This document shows, in pieces, positions 14,193-21,195 of a stretch of 21,195 bases of DNA. Source of the DNA: JBBILG01 sp037445085 (GTDB taxonomy: Bacteria > Pseudomonadota > Gammaproteobacteria > Burkholderiales > Methylophilaceae); the NCBI GenBank assembly GCA_037445085.1, contig JBBILG010000024.1, positions 1 to 21,195 on the forward strand, given 5' to 3'. Positions within the stretch are counted from its first letter, which is position 1, and each line of letters starts with the position of its first letter. Below the pieces are notes generated by a model. The model saw only the letters and a program-made list of their open reading frames with translations, made no database searches and was not told where the DNA came from. Position numbers and translations under genes: made by a program.

Positions 14193-14804
14193 CTAGCGGC
14201 CGACGGCATCGCCCATGGCCAGGTAGCGGGCGTGCAGCTCGCGCACCGCCGCCGCGAGCGCATCCAGCGTCGACTCGTTGCGCAGCACGTCGTCCGCCTG
14301 TGCCAGGCGCCTGGGACGCGGCAGTTGCGCAGTCATCACCGCGCGCACTTCGGCTTCGCTCAAGCCGTTGCGCGCCATGGCGCGGGCAACCTGCAGCTCT
14401 TCCGCGCAATCCACCACCAGGCTGCGCGCGATGATGTCCCGGTAGCCACCGGTCTCGAACAGCAGCGGCACCACCACGATGGCATACGGCGCCCCGCGCC
14501 GCTGCGCCAGCTCGCGCTCCGCTTCCTCACGGATGAGCGGATGCAGCAGGCCTTCCAGCGCCCGGCGCAGCGATGGGTCGGCGAACACCTTGCGCCGCAC
14601 GGCGGCGCGATCCAGGCTGCCGTCGGCCGCCAGCACGTCGCAGCCCAGCAGGTCGGCGATGCGCCCCACCGCCGGCTGGCCGGGCGCGGTCAGGCGGTGC
14701 GCAATGGCGTCGGCATCAACCACCGGCACGCCCAGCGCGGCGAACAGGCGCGCAGCCTCGCTCTTGCCGCAGCCGATGCCCCCGGTCAGGCCGACGATGA
14801 ACAT
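14193..14804 (-). CDS. coaE: Dephospho-CoA kinase
   Basis: A 203-residue P-loop kinase that phosphorylates the 3'-hydroxyl of dephospho-CoA in the last step of CoA synthesis. Walker A is GGIGCGKS (8-15); D30-A-D32 follows in the conserved VVDADAIAH segment. The lid and adenine regions are represented by HPLIREEAE (88-96) and VVPLLFETGGY (111-121). Length is standard. ATG 14804 starts directly at MFIVGLTGG. It lies 14 bp after pilD on the same strand, the common pilD-coaE arrangement. Confidence 0.95.
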   Translation of the reverse strand: MFIVGLTGGIGCGKSEAARLFAALGVPVVDADAIAHRLTAPGQPAVGRIADLLGCDVLAADGSLDRAAVRRKVFADPSLRRALEGLLHPLIREEAERELAQRRGAPYAIVVVPLLFETGGYRDIIARSLVVDCAEELQVARAMARNGLSEAEVRAVMTAQLPRPRRLAQADDVLRNESTLDALAAAVRELHARYLAMGDAVGR

Positions 14805-14818
14805 GCGCAACAACTGGG

Positions 14819-15676
14819 CTAGGGCAGATAGAAGCGGGCCAGCGCCGGCCCGAAGAACAGCGCGGCGATGCCGCCCAGCGCGAGATAGGGCCCGAACGGG
14901 ATGGGCGTGTTGCGGCCGTGGCGCGCCAGCAGGATGAGGGTGATGCCGATCACCGAGCCGGCCAGCGACGACAGCAGGATCACCGCCGGCAGCATCTGCC
15001 AGCCGAACCAGGCCCCGATGGCGGCGAGCAGCTTGAAGTCGCCATACCCCATGCCCTCCTTGCCGGTAGCCAGCTTGAACAGCCAGTACACCGCCCACAG
15101 GACGAGGTAGCCGGCCACGGCGCCCACCACCGCCGACCGCAGGTCGGTGAAGATTCCGCCGATGTTGACCAGCAACCCCAGCCAGAGGAGCGGCAGGGTG
15201 ATGTCGTCCGGCAGCAGGTGGGTGTCGAGGTCGATGAAGGCGAGCGCCACCAGCGCGAAGACGAACGGCATGGCGACGAGCGTCGTCCAGGTGGGACCGA
15301 ACTGCCAGGCCACCAGGCCGGCGAGCAAGCCGGCCAGTGCCTCCACCAGCGGGTAGCGGATGCCGATAGGGCTGCCGCAGGCGGAACACCTGCCGCGCAA
15401 CCAGGCATAGGAGAGCAGCGGGATGTTCTCCCAGGCGCGGATGGCATGGCCGCAGGCCGGGCAACGGGAGGCCGGCACCAGCAGGTTGCAGGCGGGCGCC
15501 TCCGCGACCTGCTGGCCGTGCAGTTCGGCGCAGTTGCGACGCCACTCCTGCTCCAGCATTTTCGGCATGCGGTGGATCACCACGTTGAGAAAGCTGCCCA
15601 CCAGCATGCCGAAGATGATGCTGGTGGCGATGAAGAGCGCGGGCTGGCCGTACAGCAGGTCGAATGGGGCGGTCAT
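14819..15676 (-). CDS. pilD: Prepilin leader peptidase / N-methyltransferase
   Basis: A 285-residue polytopic inner-membrane aspartic protease that removes the leader from type IV prepilins and pseudopilins and methylates the new N-terminus. The cytoplasmic zinc domain has C72-x2-C75 and C97-x2-C100. The catalytic aspartates are D149 (FIDLDTHLLPD) and D213 (GYGD). Hydrophobic segments lie at about 13-33 and at several positions from 110 to 283. All active-site features are intact. No pilB or pilC precedes it; instead nasA ends 79 bp upstream, separated by a strong hairpin. Translation probably starts at ATG 15676, with no clear ribosome site. Confidence 0.95.
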   Translation of the reverse strand: MTAPFDLLYGQPALFIATSIIFGMLVGSFLNVVIHRMPKMLEQEWRRNCAELHGQQVAEAPACNLLVPASRCPACGHAIRAWENIPLLSYAWLRGRCSACGSPIGIRYPLVEALAGLLAGLVAWQFGPTWTTLVAMPFVFALVALAFIDLDTHLLPDDITLPLLWLGLLVNIGGIFTDLRSAVVGAVAGYLVLWAVYWLFKLATGKEGMGYGDFKLLAAIGAWFGWQMLPAVILLSSLAGSVIGITLILLARHGRNTPIPFGPYLALGGIAALFFGPALARFYLP

Positions 15677-15712
15677 GGTCGTGCCGGTGGTCGGGTTGCC
15701 GCATCATCCCAT

Positions 15713-15742
15713 CGTGCCGCGCCAATAGCAAGGCGCGGCACG
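15713..15742 (-). terminator. Perfect 11-bp hairpin between nasA and pilD
   Basis: CGTGCCGCGCC (15713-15723) and GGCGCGGCACG (15732-15742) are exact complements around an 8-nt loop (minus strand TTGCTATT). It sits 14 bp after the nasA stop and would be very stable. The downstream bases are not T-rich, so it may be a Rho-assisted terminator or a 3'-end processing structure rather than a classical terminator. Confidence 0.55.
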
Positions 15743-15755
15743 GTGTGCGGAGGCA

Positions 15756-18398
15756 TCAGGCCGCCAGCAGGCGGCGCAGCTCCGGCACGCAGGAACCACA
15801 TTCGGTGCCGCACCGGAGCCGTGCCTGCAGCAGCGCCAGGTCGGCGCCTTGGCGCAGGGCGGCGCGGATTTCCTGCTCCGCCACGTCCTGGCAGGTACAC
15901 ACAATGCGCCCGCGTCCACCCTGTCCGCCGGGCGGCGCGGCCAGCGGCGCCAGCGCCCAGCGGCGGATTTCCTCGGCCGCCTCGCCATCCACCAGGTGCT
16001 GCTGCAACCACGCGGCTGCCACGGTCTCGCCGGCCAGACGCACCCCGGCGAGCCGGCCATGTTCGAGCAGCACGCGCTTGTCCACGTTGCGGCGCACATC
16101 GCGATAGGTGATGGCATTCTCCACGTCCAGCCCCAGGATGCGGTCGATCCCTCCCAGCAGTTCCGCAGCCGGAGCCCATGCGTGGGCGGCGCGCAGCACC
16201 ACCACGCCCTCCTCGCGCCCCGCCAGGCCGCAGCTCGCATAGTCGAAGCGGCCCAGCAGGGCACGCAGCGCCAGCCGCCAGGGCAGGTCCAGCCGTTCCA
16301 CACGCACCGCGGCGTGCTTGAGTTCCGGCTGCCATGACAGCGGATCGCAATCGCCGGCGATCAGCACGTTGGCGCCGGCACCGCTCATGTGGCAGCCGCC
16401 CCAGTGCATGGGCAGGAAGACGTGGGTGGGCTGCATCTCATTGGCGCCGCGCACGCGCAGCACCAGCCCGCCGCGGCGGCTCTGCACCCGCACGAAATCG
16501 CCATCCGCGAGCTGGCGGCGCGCCATGTCGTCCGGATGCAGGGTGAGCCAGGGCTCCTCCTCGTGGTTGCAGAGCTGCGCCACCGTGCCGGTGCGACTCA
16601 TGCCGTGCCACTGGTCGCGCAGACGGCCGGTGTTGAGATGCAGCGGATAGCGCGCACTGGCCGATTCCGCCAGCGGACGGTGGACGACATTGGCGAACTG
16701 CGCGCGGCCGCCGGGTGTCGCGAATACGCCATCGGCGTAGAGGCGCTGCAGACCCGTGCGGGCGCCGGCCGGGAACGGCCACTGCTGCGGCCCCCGGGTC
16801 TCCAGGATGGCGTAGCTGAGCCCGCCGATGTCGAGATCGCGCCCCACGGTGGTGGCGCGGTGCTCGTCGAAAATGGATTCAGCTTCGGCATAGGGGAACA
16901 GCCGCGCGGCGTCGCGGCCGTTGACCAGGCGCGCCCCCAGCCGGCACGCGAAGTCGACGGCGATGACCCAGTCGTGGCGCGCCTCGCCCGGCGGCGGCAC
17001 GGCGGCGCGCACCCGGCTGATGCGACGTTCGGAATTGGTGACGGTACCTTGCTTCTCGCCCCAGGTGGTGGCGGGCAGCAGCAGGTCGGCGAAGCGGGTA
17101 GTCTCGGTGTCGCGGAAGGCATCCTGCACCACCAGGAATTCCACGCGCCTGAGCGCCTCGTGCACGGCGTTGAGGTCGGGCATGGATTGCGCCGGGTTGG
17201 TGCAGGCGATCCATAGTGCCCTGATTTCGCCGCGCCGCACCGCCTCGAACATCTCCACCGCCGTCCTGCCGGGTTGGTCCGGCACGCTATCCACTCCCCA
17301 CAGCCGCGCGATTTCGGCCCGGTGCTCCGGGTTGGCGAGATCGCGGTGGGCGGAGAACAGGTTGGCCATGCCGCCCACCTCGCGCCCGCCCATGGCGTTG
17401 GGCTGGCCGGTGAGCGACAGCGGCCCGGCGCCGGGCTGGCCGATCTGGCCGGTGGCAAGATGCAAGTTGATGAGCGCGACATTCTTGTCCACCCCGCTGG
17501 TCGACTGGTTGAGCCCCTGGCAGTACAGCGACAGCGTGGGCCCCCGGGCGAACCAGCGTGCCGCCTGGAGGATGTCGGCCTCACGGATGCCGCACAGCCC
17601 GGCCACCCGCTGCGGCGTGTACTCGCGCACGGTCTCGCGCAGCACCCCGAAGCCTTCGGTGTGAGCGTACACATACGCCATGTCGCACAGCCCTTCCCAC
17701 AACAGCACGTTGAGCAGGCCGTGGAACAGCGCCACGTCGGTGCCCGGCTGGATGGCCAGATGCAGATCGGCGCACTGCGTGGTATCGGTGCGACGCGGAT
17801 CCACCGCCACGATCCTCAAATCGGGGTTGCGCGCCCTGGCCGCCTCGATGCGGCGAAACAGCACGGGATGGGCGTAGGCGGTGTTGGAGCCGGCGATGAA
17901 CAGGCAGCCGGCATGGTCGATGTCCTCGTAGCAGGCGGGCGGGGCGTCAGCACCCAGTGAGAGCTTGTAGCCCGTCGCCGCGCTGGACATGCACAGGCGC
18001 GAGTTGGTGTCGATGTTGTTGGTGCCGATCAGCCCCCTGGCCAGCTTGTTGAAGACGTAGTAGTCCTCGGTGAGCAGTTGGCCGGAGAGGTAGAACGCCA
18101 CGCTGTCCGGGCCGTGTGCGCGGATGATGTCGGCGAAGCGCCCGGCGGCATGCGCCAGCGCCGCATCCCAGCCCACGCGCCGGCGCGGCCGCTCGCGGGA
18201 AGTGCGCAGTTCCGGGTGGAGGGCGCGCGCCTCGAGGCCGGCGGAAAGGTGCAGCGTGGCGCCCTTGCTACACAGGCGGCCGAAGTTGGCCGGGTGGTCG
18301 GGGTCGCCGCGCACGCCGGTGATGCGGCCGCCTTCGCTGCCGATGAGGACGCCGCAGCCGACGCCGCAGTAGCAGCAGGTGGATTTCGTCTCCTGCAT
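15756..18398 (-). CDS. nasA: Assimilatory nitrate reductase catalytic subunit with C-terminal [2Fe-2S] domain
   Basis: An 880-residue cytoplasmic molybdoenzyme reducing nitrate to nitrite for assimilation. There is no Tat signal. The N-terminal 4Fe-4S site is C8-x2-C11-x3-C15-x27-C43 and the likely Mo ligand is C136 in TNSRLCMSSA, as in the Nap/Nas group. MGD-binding segments follow (GSNTAYAHPVLFRR; TGQPNAMGGREVGG). The last 50 residues form a BFD-like [2Fe-2S] domain (C834, C836, C867, C870), as in NasA of Klebsiella, and probably accept electrons from a separate reductase. It lies six bases after nirD, so nirB-nirD-nasA form one operon supplying ammonium from nitrate. Confidence 0.95.
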   Translation of the reverse strand: MQETKSTCCYCGVGCGVLIGSEGGRITGVRGDPDHPANFGRLCSKGATLHLSAGLEARALHPELRTSRERPRRRVGWDAALAHAAGRFADIIRAHGPDSVAFYLSGQLLTEDYYVFNKLARGLIGTNNIDTNSRLCMSSAATGYKLSLGADAPPACYEDIDHAGCLFIAGSNTAYAHPVLFRRIEAARARNPDLRIVAVDPRRTDTTQCADLHLAIQPGTDVALFHGLLNVLLWEGLCDMAYVYAHTEGFGVLRETVREYTPQRVAGLCGIREADILQAARWFARGPTLSLYCQGLNQSTSGVDKNVALINLHLATGQIGQPGAGPLSLTGQPNAMGGREVGGMANLFSAHRDLANPEHRAEIARLWGVDSVPDQPGRTAVEMFEAVRRGEIRALWIACTNPAQSMPDLNAVHEALRRVEFLVVQDAFRDTETTRFADLLLPATTWGEKQGTVTNSERRISRVRAAVPPPGEARHDWVIAVDFACRLGARLVNGRDAARLFPYAEAESIFDEHRATTVGRDLDIGGLSYAILETRGPQQWPFPAGARTGLQRLYADGVFATPGGRAQFANVVHRPLAESASARYPLHLNTGRLRDQWHGMSRTGTVAQLCNHEEEPWLTLHPDDMARRQLADGDFVRVQSRRGGLVLRVRGANEMQPTHVFLPMHWGGCHMSGAGANVLIAGDCDPLSWQPELKHAAVRVERLDLPWRLALRALLGRFDYASCGLAGREEGVVVLRAAHAWAPAAELLGGIDRILGLDVENAITYRDVRRNVDKRVLLEHGRLAGVRLAGETVAAAWLQQHLVDGEAAEEIRRWALAPLAAPPGGQGGRGRIVCTCQDVAEQEIRAALRQGADLALLQARLRCGTECGSCVPELRRLLAA

Positions 18399-18404
18399 CG
18401 CCGC

Positions 18405-18713
18405 TCACACCCTGAGATAGATCACGCCGTTCTCCAGCTTCACTTCCACGCAGGGCGTGCGGCCGAGGTCGGGCGCCACCGCCTCGCCGCTGGCGAGCTC
18501 GATGTTCCAGCCGTGCAGCGGGCAGGTGACGCGCCCGCCGTGCACGATGCCCTGCGACAGCGGGCCGCCCTTGTGCGGGCAGCGGTCGTGCAGGGCGTAC
18601 ACCTGGTCCTCGGCGGTGCGGAATACCGCGATGTCGCCGCCGGCGCTCTCCACCACGCGGCTGCCCAGGCGGGGAATCTCCTCCAGCGCAGCCAGTTTCT
18701 TCCATTCGCTCAT
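18405..18713 (-). CDS. nirD: Nitrite reductase [NAD(P)H] small subunit
   Basis: A 102-residue Rieske-fold partner of NirB in the cytoplasmic siroheme nitrite reductase that makes ammonium. The Rieske ligand motifs are complete, C45-P-H47 and C64-P-L-H67, followed by GWNIEL; many enterobacterial NirD proteins have lost these residues, so this one probably holds a real [2Fe-2S] cluster. It begins eight bases after nirB and ends six before nasA. The start at ATG 18713 (MSEWKKLAALEEIP) matches the family. Confidence 0.94.
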   Translation of the reverse strand: MSEWKKLAALEEIPRLGSRVVESAGGDIAVFRTAEDQVYALHDRCPHKGGPLSQGIVHGGRVTCPLHGWNIELASGEAVAPDLGRTPCVEVKLENGVIYLRV

Positions 18714-18721
18714 GATGCCCC

Positions 18722-21160
18722 TCAGATGCTCAGGATTTCGAATTCGCGCCGCAGCTTCGGCTCCTGTACGCATTCCAGCCAGGGATCCCGATAGCCCTGC
18801 AGGGCATACAGCAGGCGTTCGTGGAGTTCGCGGCGGCCGGCGGCATCCTCCACCACCCTGGCCTTGACGTAATCCAGGCCGACGCGGTGCACGTAGTGCA
18901 CGGTGCGCTCCAGATAATAGCCCTCCTCCCGGTAGAGCTGCAGGAAGGCACCGGCGTATTCCAGCACCTCCTCGTCGCTGGCCACCTTGCACAGGAACTG
19001 CGCGACTTCCGTCTTGATGCCGCCGTTGCCGGCCACGTAGAGCTCGTAGCCGGATTCCAGGCCGATCACGCCGACGTCCTTGATGCCGGCCTCGGCGCAG
19101 TTGCGCGGACAGCCGGACACCGCGAGCTTGACCTTGTGCGGGCTCCACATGCCCAGCAGCATCTGCTCCAGCTTGACGCCCATGGCCATGGAAAGCTGCG
19201 TGCCGAAACGGCAGTGCTCGGCGCCCACGCAGGTCTTCACCGTGCGCAGGCTCTTCCCGTAGGCGTGGCCGGAGAGGATGCCCGCCTGCGCGAGGTCGGC
19301 CCACATTTTCGGCAGGTCCTCCTTCTTCACGCCCAGGAGGTCGATGCGCTGGCCGCCGGTGACCTTGACGGTGGGCACCTTGTACTTCTCGGCGGCATCG
19401 GCGATGGCGCGCAGCTCGGCTGGCGTGGTGAGCCCGCCCATCATGCGCGGCACGACGGAATAGCTGCCGTCCTTCTGGATGTTGGCATGCGCGCGCTCGT
19501 TGATGAAGCGGCTCTGCGGGTCGTCCACCGCCTCGTGCGGCCAGGTGGAAATGAGGTAGTAGTTGAGTGCCGGCCGGCAGGAGGCGCAGCCGTTGGGCGT
19601 GCGCCAGCGCAGCTCGCGCATCACCGTGGGGATGTCGAGATAGTGCCGGTCGCGGATGGCCTGGCGCACCTCGCCGTGGCTGTGGTCGGTGCAGCCGCAC
19701 ATGGGTTTGTCCTTGCTGTCGGCCGGCTGGTAGGCGCCGCCGATGCAGGAGGCGAGAATCTGCTCCACCAGGCCGGTACAGGAACCGCAACTGGCCGACG
19801 CCTTGGTATGCCTGCGCACGCCGTCCAGAGTGAACAGGCCTTTTTCCTTGATGGCCTTGACGATGGCGCCCTTGCACACGCCGTTGCAGCCGCACACCTC
19901 GGCCGAGTCCCCCATCGCCGCCGCCTGGGTCTGGCCTTTGTGGCCAGCATCTCCCAGATGGTTCTGGCCGAACATCAGGTGGTCGCGGATGTCGCGCACA
20001 TCCCTGCCGTCCTTGAGCATCTGGAAATACCAGGCGGCATCGGCGGTATCGCCGTACAGGCAGGCGCCGACCAGCCGGTCACCTTCCAGCACCAGCTTCT
20101 TGTACACGCTGCCCTGCCTGTCGTGCAGGACGATCTCGTCGGCGTGCTCGCCACCCATGAAATCGCCGGCGGAAAACAGGTCGATGCCGGTCACCTTGAG
20201 CTTGGTCGAGGTCACCGAACCGGCATAGCGACCGATGCCGAAGTTGGCAAGATGGGTGGCGCACACCCGCGCCTGCTCGAACAGCGGCGCCACCAGGCCA
20301 TAGGACACGCCTCGGTGCACCACGCATTCCCCCACCGCATAGATGCGCGGATCGAAGGTCTGCAGGGTATCGTTGACCACGATGCCGCGGTTGCAATGGA
20401 TGCCGGCCTCCTCCGCCAGCCTGTAGTTGGGGCGGATGCCCACCGCCATCACCACCAGATCGGCAGGGATTTCCTGGCCGTCGCGGAAGCGCACCGCGCG
20501 CACCCGCCCCTCCTCCCCCAGGAGCTGCCCGGTATCCTTTTCCAGCAGGAACTTGAGGCCCCTGTCTTCCAGGGACTGTTGCAGCATGCACCCGGCGACG
20601 CGGTCGAGCTGACGCTCCATCAGCCAGGCGTGCCGATGCACCACGACGACGTCCATGCCACGCAGCTTCAGGCCGTTGGCGGCCTCCAGGCCCAGCAGGC
20701 CGCCGCCGATCACCACCGCGTGCCGATGCCGCGCCGCGGCGGCGACCATGGCTTCCACGTCGGCGATGTCGCGGAAACCGATCACGCCGTCGAGATCGTT
20801 GCCCGGAATGGGCAGCATGACGGGATTGGAGCCGGTCGCTAGCAGCAGGCGGTCGTATTCCGCCTCTACGCCGTTCTCGGCGATCACCAGGCGGCGCACC
20901 CGGTCGATTTTCGTCACCCTGGCGCCGGCATGCAGGGTGATGCCGTTCGCGTCGTACCACTCGCGCGAGTTGAGCACGATGTCGTCCGCCGTCTGCTCGC
21001 CGGCCAGCACCGGAGAGAGCAGGATGCGGTTGTAGTTGGGGTGCGGCTCGGCGCCGAACACCGTGATCCGGTACAGGTCGGGGGCGATCTTCAGCAATTC
21101 CTCGACGGCGCGCATGCCCGCCATGCCGTTGCCCACCACTACCAGTTTCATTTTCTGCAT
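18722..21160 (-). CDS. nirB: Nitrite reductase [NAD(P)H] large subunit
   Basis: An 812-residue flavo-siroheme enzyme reducing nitrite to ammonium with NAD(P)H. The order is: FAD-binding domain (VVGNGMAGMRAVEEL, 8-22) with NAD-binding GGGLLGLEA (152-160), BFD-like [2Fe-2S] site (C423, C425, C458, C461), a second Cys-rich segment (C488, C490, C525, C528), and the siroheme domain with cluster ligands C644, C650, C684 and C688 (SGCPRNC). All are intact and the length is standard. ATG 21160 is preceded by AGGAG seven bases upstream. Only 35 bp of the upstream region is in the window, so the promoter and any NarK transporter gene are out of view. It heads the nirB-nirD-nasA operon. Confidence 0.96.
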   Translation of the reverse strand: MQKMKLVVVGNGMAGMRAVEELLKIAPDLYRITVFGAEPHPNYNRILLSPVLAGEQTADDIVLNSREWYDANGITLHAGARVTKIDRVRRLVIAENGVEAEYDRLLLATGSNPVMLPIPGNDLDGVIGFRDIADVEAMVAAAARHRHAVVIGGGLLGLEAANGLKLRGMDVVVVHRHAWLMERQLDRVAGCMLQQSLEDRGLKFLLEKDTGQLLGEEGRVRAVRFRDGQEIPADLVVMAVGIRPNYRLAEEAGIHCNRGIVVNDTLQTFDPRIYAVGECVVHRGVSYGLVAPLFEQARVCATHLANFGIGRYAGSVTSTKLKVTGIDLFSAGDFMGGEHADEIVLHDRQGSVYKKLVLEGDRLVGACLYGDTADAAWYFQMLKDGRDVRDIRDHLMFGQNHLGDAGHKGQTQAAAMGDSAEVCGCNGVCKGAIVKAIKEKGLFTLDGVRRHTKASASCGSCTGLVEQILASCIGGAYQPADSKDKPMCGCTDHSHGEVRQAIRDRHYLDIPTVMRELRWRTPNGCASCRPALNYYLISTWPHEAVDDPQSRFINERAHANIQKDGSYSVVPRMMGGLTTPAELRAIADAAEKYKVPTVKVTGGQRIDLLGVKKEDLPKMWADLAQAGILSGHAYGKSLRTVKTCVGAEHCRFGTQLSMAMGVKLEQMLLGMWSPHKVKLAVSGCPRNCAEAGIKDVGVIGLESGYELYVAGNGGIKTEVAQFLCKVASDEEVLEYAGAFLQLYREEGYYLERTVHYVHRVGLDYVKARVVEDAAGRRELHERLLYALQGYRDPWLECVQEPKLRREFEILSI

Positions 21161-21195
21161 CAGCGTGCTCCTCTCGATCCCCGCCGCCCCTTTCG

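Noticed and set aside
18821..20842. 673-codon open frame on the plus strand opposite nirB
   Set aside because: It is His/Val/Ala-rich low-information sequence fully inside nirB on the other strand, a codon-bias shadow.
1..21195. CRISPR arrays, tRNA/rRNA genes, insertion sequences, tandem repeats
   Set aside because: Read-through of all gaps showed no spaced direct repeats, cloverleaf-like sequence, transposase motifs or terminal repeats; all gaps are under about 170 bp.

Overview
This is a GC-rich, densely packed chromosomal segment with 20 protein-coding genes and no gap above about 170 bp. The gene content (NusB/RibH, ArgJ, the DUF815 ATPase, the Nudix-ThiE fusion, ZapD-YacG-CoaE-PilD, NirBD-NasA and an FDH3-type formate dehydrogenase) points to a Betaproteobacterium, probably a free-living or lithotrophic member of the Nitrosomonadales-type lineages. 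The family assignment is inference from gene order. No rRNA, tRNA, CRISPR, IS element or phage gene was seen.

Left part (1-5389, + strand): the window opens inside the molybdopterin catalytic subunit of a formate dehydrogenase. It is followed by the four-cluster Fe-S subunit, a 71-residue lipoprotein, the cytochrome b subunit, and an exported phospholipase-D-family nuclease whose start overlaps the cytochrome b stop. Twelve bases later come ribH and nusB. All except the fdhA-fdhB junction (72 bp) are packed or overlapping, so the block looks like one transcription unit mixing a periplasm-facing respiratory enzyme with housekeeping genes.

Middle (5449-9106): an FHA-domain protein, an Rrf2-family regulator with three cysteines placed like an Fe-S cluster site, and, on the opposite strand, an unusual PilB/GspE-type ATPase with an N-terminal GAF-like domain. 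The ATPase and argJ are transcribed divergently from a 114-bp region with two recognisable -10 elements.

Right of centre (9221-12632, + strand): argJ, the DUF815 ATPase, a Nudix-ThiE fusion and a Met-containing lipoprotein form a tightly coupled run. It ends head-on against a minus-strand run at a perfect 8-bp inverted repeat that includes both stop codons.

Right part (12649-21160, - strand, read right to left): nirB, nirD and nasA (assimilatory nitrite and nitrate reductases), an 11-bp perfect hairpin, then pilD and coaE, a candidate terminator and a sigma70-like promoter, then zapD, yacG and a PCu(A)C copper chaperone. In many betaproteobacteria pilB-pilC directly precede pilD-coaE-zapD-yacG. 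Here nirBD-nasA occupies that place, and the only PilB-like ATPase in view is the GAF hybrid about 6 kb away beyond argJ. This looks like a rearranged version of the usual pil/coaE/zapD/argJ neighbourhood.

Functionally the window joins formate oxidation at the periplasmic face, nitrate/nitrite assimilation in the cytoplasm, copper handling in the periplasm, and core metabolism (riboflavin, arginine, CoA). No wholly new system is proven. The best candidates for something undescribed are the FDH-linked lipoprotein and nuclease, the GAF-MshEN-GspE ATPase, and the Nudix fusion whose ThiE half has lost typical catalytic residues.
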